NCBI RefSeq assembly: GCF_043641665.1
Contig: NC_092180.1
Coordinates: forward strand, 439,001-503,000
Reading direction: 5' to 3'
Length of the DNA stretch: 64,000 nucleotides
From: Enoplosus armatus
Lineage: Eukaryota > Chordata > Actinopteri > Centrarchiformes > Enoplosidae
The translations under genes were made by a program, and so were the position numbers. Within the stretch, counting starts at the first letter, position 1. Every line of letters begins with the position of its first letter. Positions 61,497 to 64,000 of the stretch are shown here, piece by piece. The notes under the pieces were generated by a model. That model searched no databases and had not been told where the DNA came from. It saw only the letters and a program-made list of their open reading frames with translations.

Positions 61497-62986
61497 ATTC
61501 AATTTCAATTCAATTTATCTATACAACGCTAAATCACAACAAAAGTCATCTCACTTACAAATAGAGCAACTGTTTATAATGTTATTACAGAGACCAACAG
61601 GTCCCACCATGAGAAGCACTATGGAGACCGTGAGAGGAAGAACTTCCTTTACGAGGCAGAGAGAGACAGACAGAGATGTATGGCAGCACCAGCAGTAGCC
61701 ATAGCAGCTATAAATATAATAATAATGGAAATATGACAATAATAATAGTAGTTACAGCTGTAATCATAACTGAGATATGATTAATAATAGCAATAACAAC
61801 TTTAATAGTAACAGAAATATGACTAATAATAACTGTAGTAATGAGAGTCAGGCAGGCCCATGGCAGCAGCAGCCAGGCGTACCAGGACCACGATCCACAG
61901 GAACCTGCGAGAGGACAAAGCACAAAGAAACTCCAGGAAGATATAAAGTTAGTAACATGCATTGGACTGTGATGAATGTGTAAAGATGGAGAGGGAGAGG
62001 AGGAAAGCTCAGTGCATCATGGGAAGTCCCCCAGCAGTGTAGGCCTACAGCAGCATAAGTAGGGGCTGGTCCAGGCAGGCCTGAGCCAACCCTTAACTAT
62101 AAGCCTTATCCAAAAGCAAAGTTTTAAGTCTACTCTTAAAAGTAGAGAGTGTGTCTGCCTCCCGGACCCAAACTGGGAGCTGATTCCACAGGAGAGGAGC
62201 TTGATAGCTGAAGGCTCTGGCTCCTGTTCTGTTTTTGGAGACTCTAGGAACCACAAGCAACCCTGCATTCTGGGAGCGGAGTGCTCTAGTGGGGTAATAA
62301 GGTACTATGAGCTCTTTAAGATATGATGGTGCCTGACCAGTAAGAGCTTTGTAGGTCAGGAGAAGGATTTTAAACTCTATTCTAGATTTTACAGGGAGCC
62401 AGTGCAGAGAAGCTAATACAGGAGAAATATGATCTCTTTTCCTGGTTCCTGTCAGTACACGTGCTGCAGCATTCTGGATCAGCTGGAGAGTCCTCAGGGA
62501 CTTATTGGGACAGCCTGATAATAAGGAATTGCAATAATCCAGCCTAGAAGTAACAAATGCATGGACTAATTTTTCTGCATCTGTTTGAGACAGGATCTTC
62601 CTGATTTTTGCAATGTTACGGAGGTGAAAGAAGGCAGTCCTTGAAGTTTGTTTTACGTGAGAGTTAAAGGACATGTCCTGATCAAAGACAACTCTGAGAT
62701 TCCTCACGGTGGCGCTGGAGGCCAGGGCAATGCCAACTAGGGTAACAATATCCTTAGATACTGTGTTTCTGAGGTGTTCAGGGCCAAGAACAATAACTTC
62801 TGTCTTGTCTGAGTTCAACATCAGATGATTACAGGTCATCCAGGTCTTTATGTCCTGAAGGCATGCTTGAAGCTTGGCTAACTGATGAGGTTCTTCTGGC
62901 TTGATCAATAGATAATAGATATAGCTGGGTATCATCCGCATAGAAATGAGAGTTTATGAAGTGTTTTCTAATGATGTCTCCTAAAG
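61497..62986 (-). mobile_element. 5'-truncated L2-type LINE with reverse transcriptase C-terminal region
   Basis: The 3' UTR and tail occupy 61497 to about 62090. The - strand frame 62093-62941 (282 codons) then encodes the C-terminal ORF2 region, ending at the LLLDKAYS stop. Blocks include LNSDKTEVIVLGP, FVTSRLDYCNSLLSG, RVLTGTRKRDHISPVL, HWLPVKSRIEFKILLLTYKA and FSYQAPLLWNQLP, typical of fish L2 elements. The YADDTQL catalytic relic is just upstream (about 62935-62915) in another frame, so there is at least one frameshift. It is cut at 62986 by a hAT-like element. Confidence 0.9.
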
Positions 62987-64000
62987 CAGGGGTATTCAAC
63001 TAAAATTCGAAGAGGTCCCGTTAGAGAAAATTTCCTCAAGCAAAGGTCCAGAACATCATCACACTGAATCTAACTTGCGTTGTGATTCAGTGTGATATAT
63101 ATTGAAGTAGCCTAGTAGTTGTATCAACGTCTGCATGTAATCAACAACTGACTGTCAAATCAAATAAAGTACAATTCAAAAACATTCTGACAATATTTAT
63201 TGTCACTTAACATTGAACTATACAGATATACAATACTGTAGATATGTATAATGTTCTTCTCTCATTAAGTAAAAGAAGGGCTGCATTTAAAAATAGAATA
63301 GAGAAAATAAATAAAATAGCTTTTGAAAAATTGTGCATCTTAAAATAAAGTGCTTAATTTTAGAAAAACAAAACTAAGTGTAGCAGCAGCTTGAGTTTCC
63401 CTTTTTCTTTGTTAACTGTTTCACATCTTAACAGTCTCTCTCCTGTGTCGTTCACTCGTCTTGTCATCGGTCTCTCGCCTCTCACCTCTCCCGTCTGTCT
63501 GTATTCAGAGTCGCAGTGTTTAGCACCTGGAATGCACAGATTTGATTGGCTGAGTAGCATCATGTGGGCTGGCGTAACTCGTATGCAACTGGTCTGTGAG
63601 TTTCCTGATCCACTAAACCAGTGTTGTAAAGACTAGAAAAGCTGCGCCAATAGAAGCGCCCCGTCAAAATTTAAAATCCCTTAATAATTTACTGATAACA
63701 CTGGGGAACAATTTGGAAAAAAAATTCTGTTGAGTTAGATTTTTATGCTGATTAAAAGTAAAATTGGCATGCTGATTCCAAAATTGCAGTCAGTTTTTTC
63801 TCCACAGCTTACCCTCCAGATAAGCAAAACTCCACTGATTAGCTGTAGTAAGACTTGCCAGCTGATTACAATTGGACTCATCTACAGCTACGTGGCAACT
63901 TGTTTGTGCAGTCACAATTGAGACAGTGCGGTGAGAGGTGTCTGCAGCTCCCAGTAGGTCAGTACTATCACACACATATCTGTTAAGTACAGTATCTTTC
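62987..64000 (+). mobile_element. hAT-like DNA transposon, left part, running off the window
   Basis: It begins caggggtattcaactaaaat, which looks like a hAT-type terminal repeat. It starts exactly where the LINE sequence stops (tcctaaag just before it). No matching right end (gttgaatacccctg) is seen before 64000, and no transposase frame is visible. Family assignment rests on the terminal bases only. Confidence 0.45.

Overview
This window is vertebrate nuclear DNA and most likely comes from a ray-finned (teleost) fish. Its genes have long introns with GT-AG splice sites. The repeats are L2/CR1-type LINEs, Tc1-like, hAT-like and Harbinger-like transposons, a tRNA-derived SINE-like family, and very many (TG)n and minisatellite tracts. 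The proteins are most like fish orthologues. No bacterial-style operons, CRISPR arrays or phage genes are present. Protein identities come from recalled family motifs, not from a database search.

Layout: (1) hsd11b2, + strand, five coding exons from 173 to 19616. Its 10.6 kb first intron holds decayed LINEs, a 1.3 kb 15-bp minisatellite, a large (TG)n tract and a LINE inserted into a 31-bp tandem array. (2) A gene-poor 10.8 kb interval (19617-30397) with two minisatellites and one tRNA-Gln(CTG) gene on the - strand. (3) cib2, - strand, six coding exons from 36711 down to 30398, including a 22-nt terminal coding exon. (4) idh3a, + strand, eleven coding exons from 39014 to 49531, head-to-head with cib2. 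Its large intron 5 carries a stack of nested transposons. (5) rab8b, + strand, eight coding exons from 51447 to 59648, with a Harbinger-like MITE and a CTG/CTA array in intron 1 and a probable GC-AG intron near the 3' end. (6) A repeat-rich right flank with a 5'-truncated L2 LINE interrupted by the start of a hAT-like element.

All four protein-coding genes reassemble into intact frames of expected length (406, 187, 366 and 206 residues). They are unrelated household or sensory genes and are not expected to form a pathway: 11-beta-hydroxysteroid dehydrogenase 2 (glucocorticoid inactivation), calcium and integrin binding protein 2 (hair-cell mechanotransduction), NAD-isocitrate dehydrogenase alpha subunit (TCA cycle) and Rab8B (exocytic and ciliary trafficking). 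The cib2-idh3a head-to-head pair matches the human 15q arrangement, with RAB8B also on human 15q.

I found no undescribed enzymatic system. The unusual signals are structural: a perfect 35-bp inverted repeat in hsd11b2 intron 4, complementary TG/CA tracts bracketing hsd11b2 exon 3, a 537-bp higher-order duplication inside a minisatellite, nested transposons including an internally deleted LINE that keeps its esterase ORF1, and an array of branch-point plus splice-acceptor-like units between hsd11b2 and cib2.
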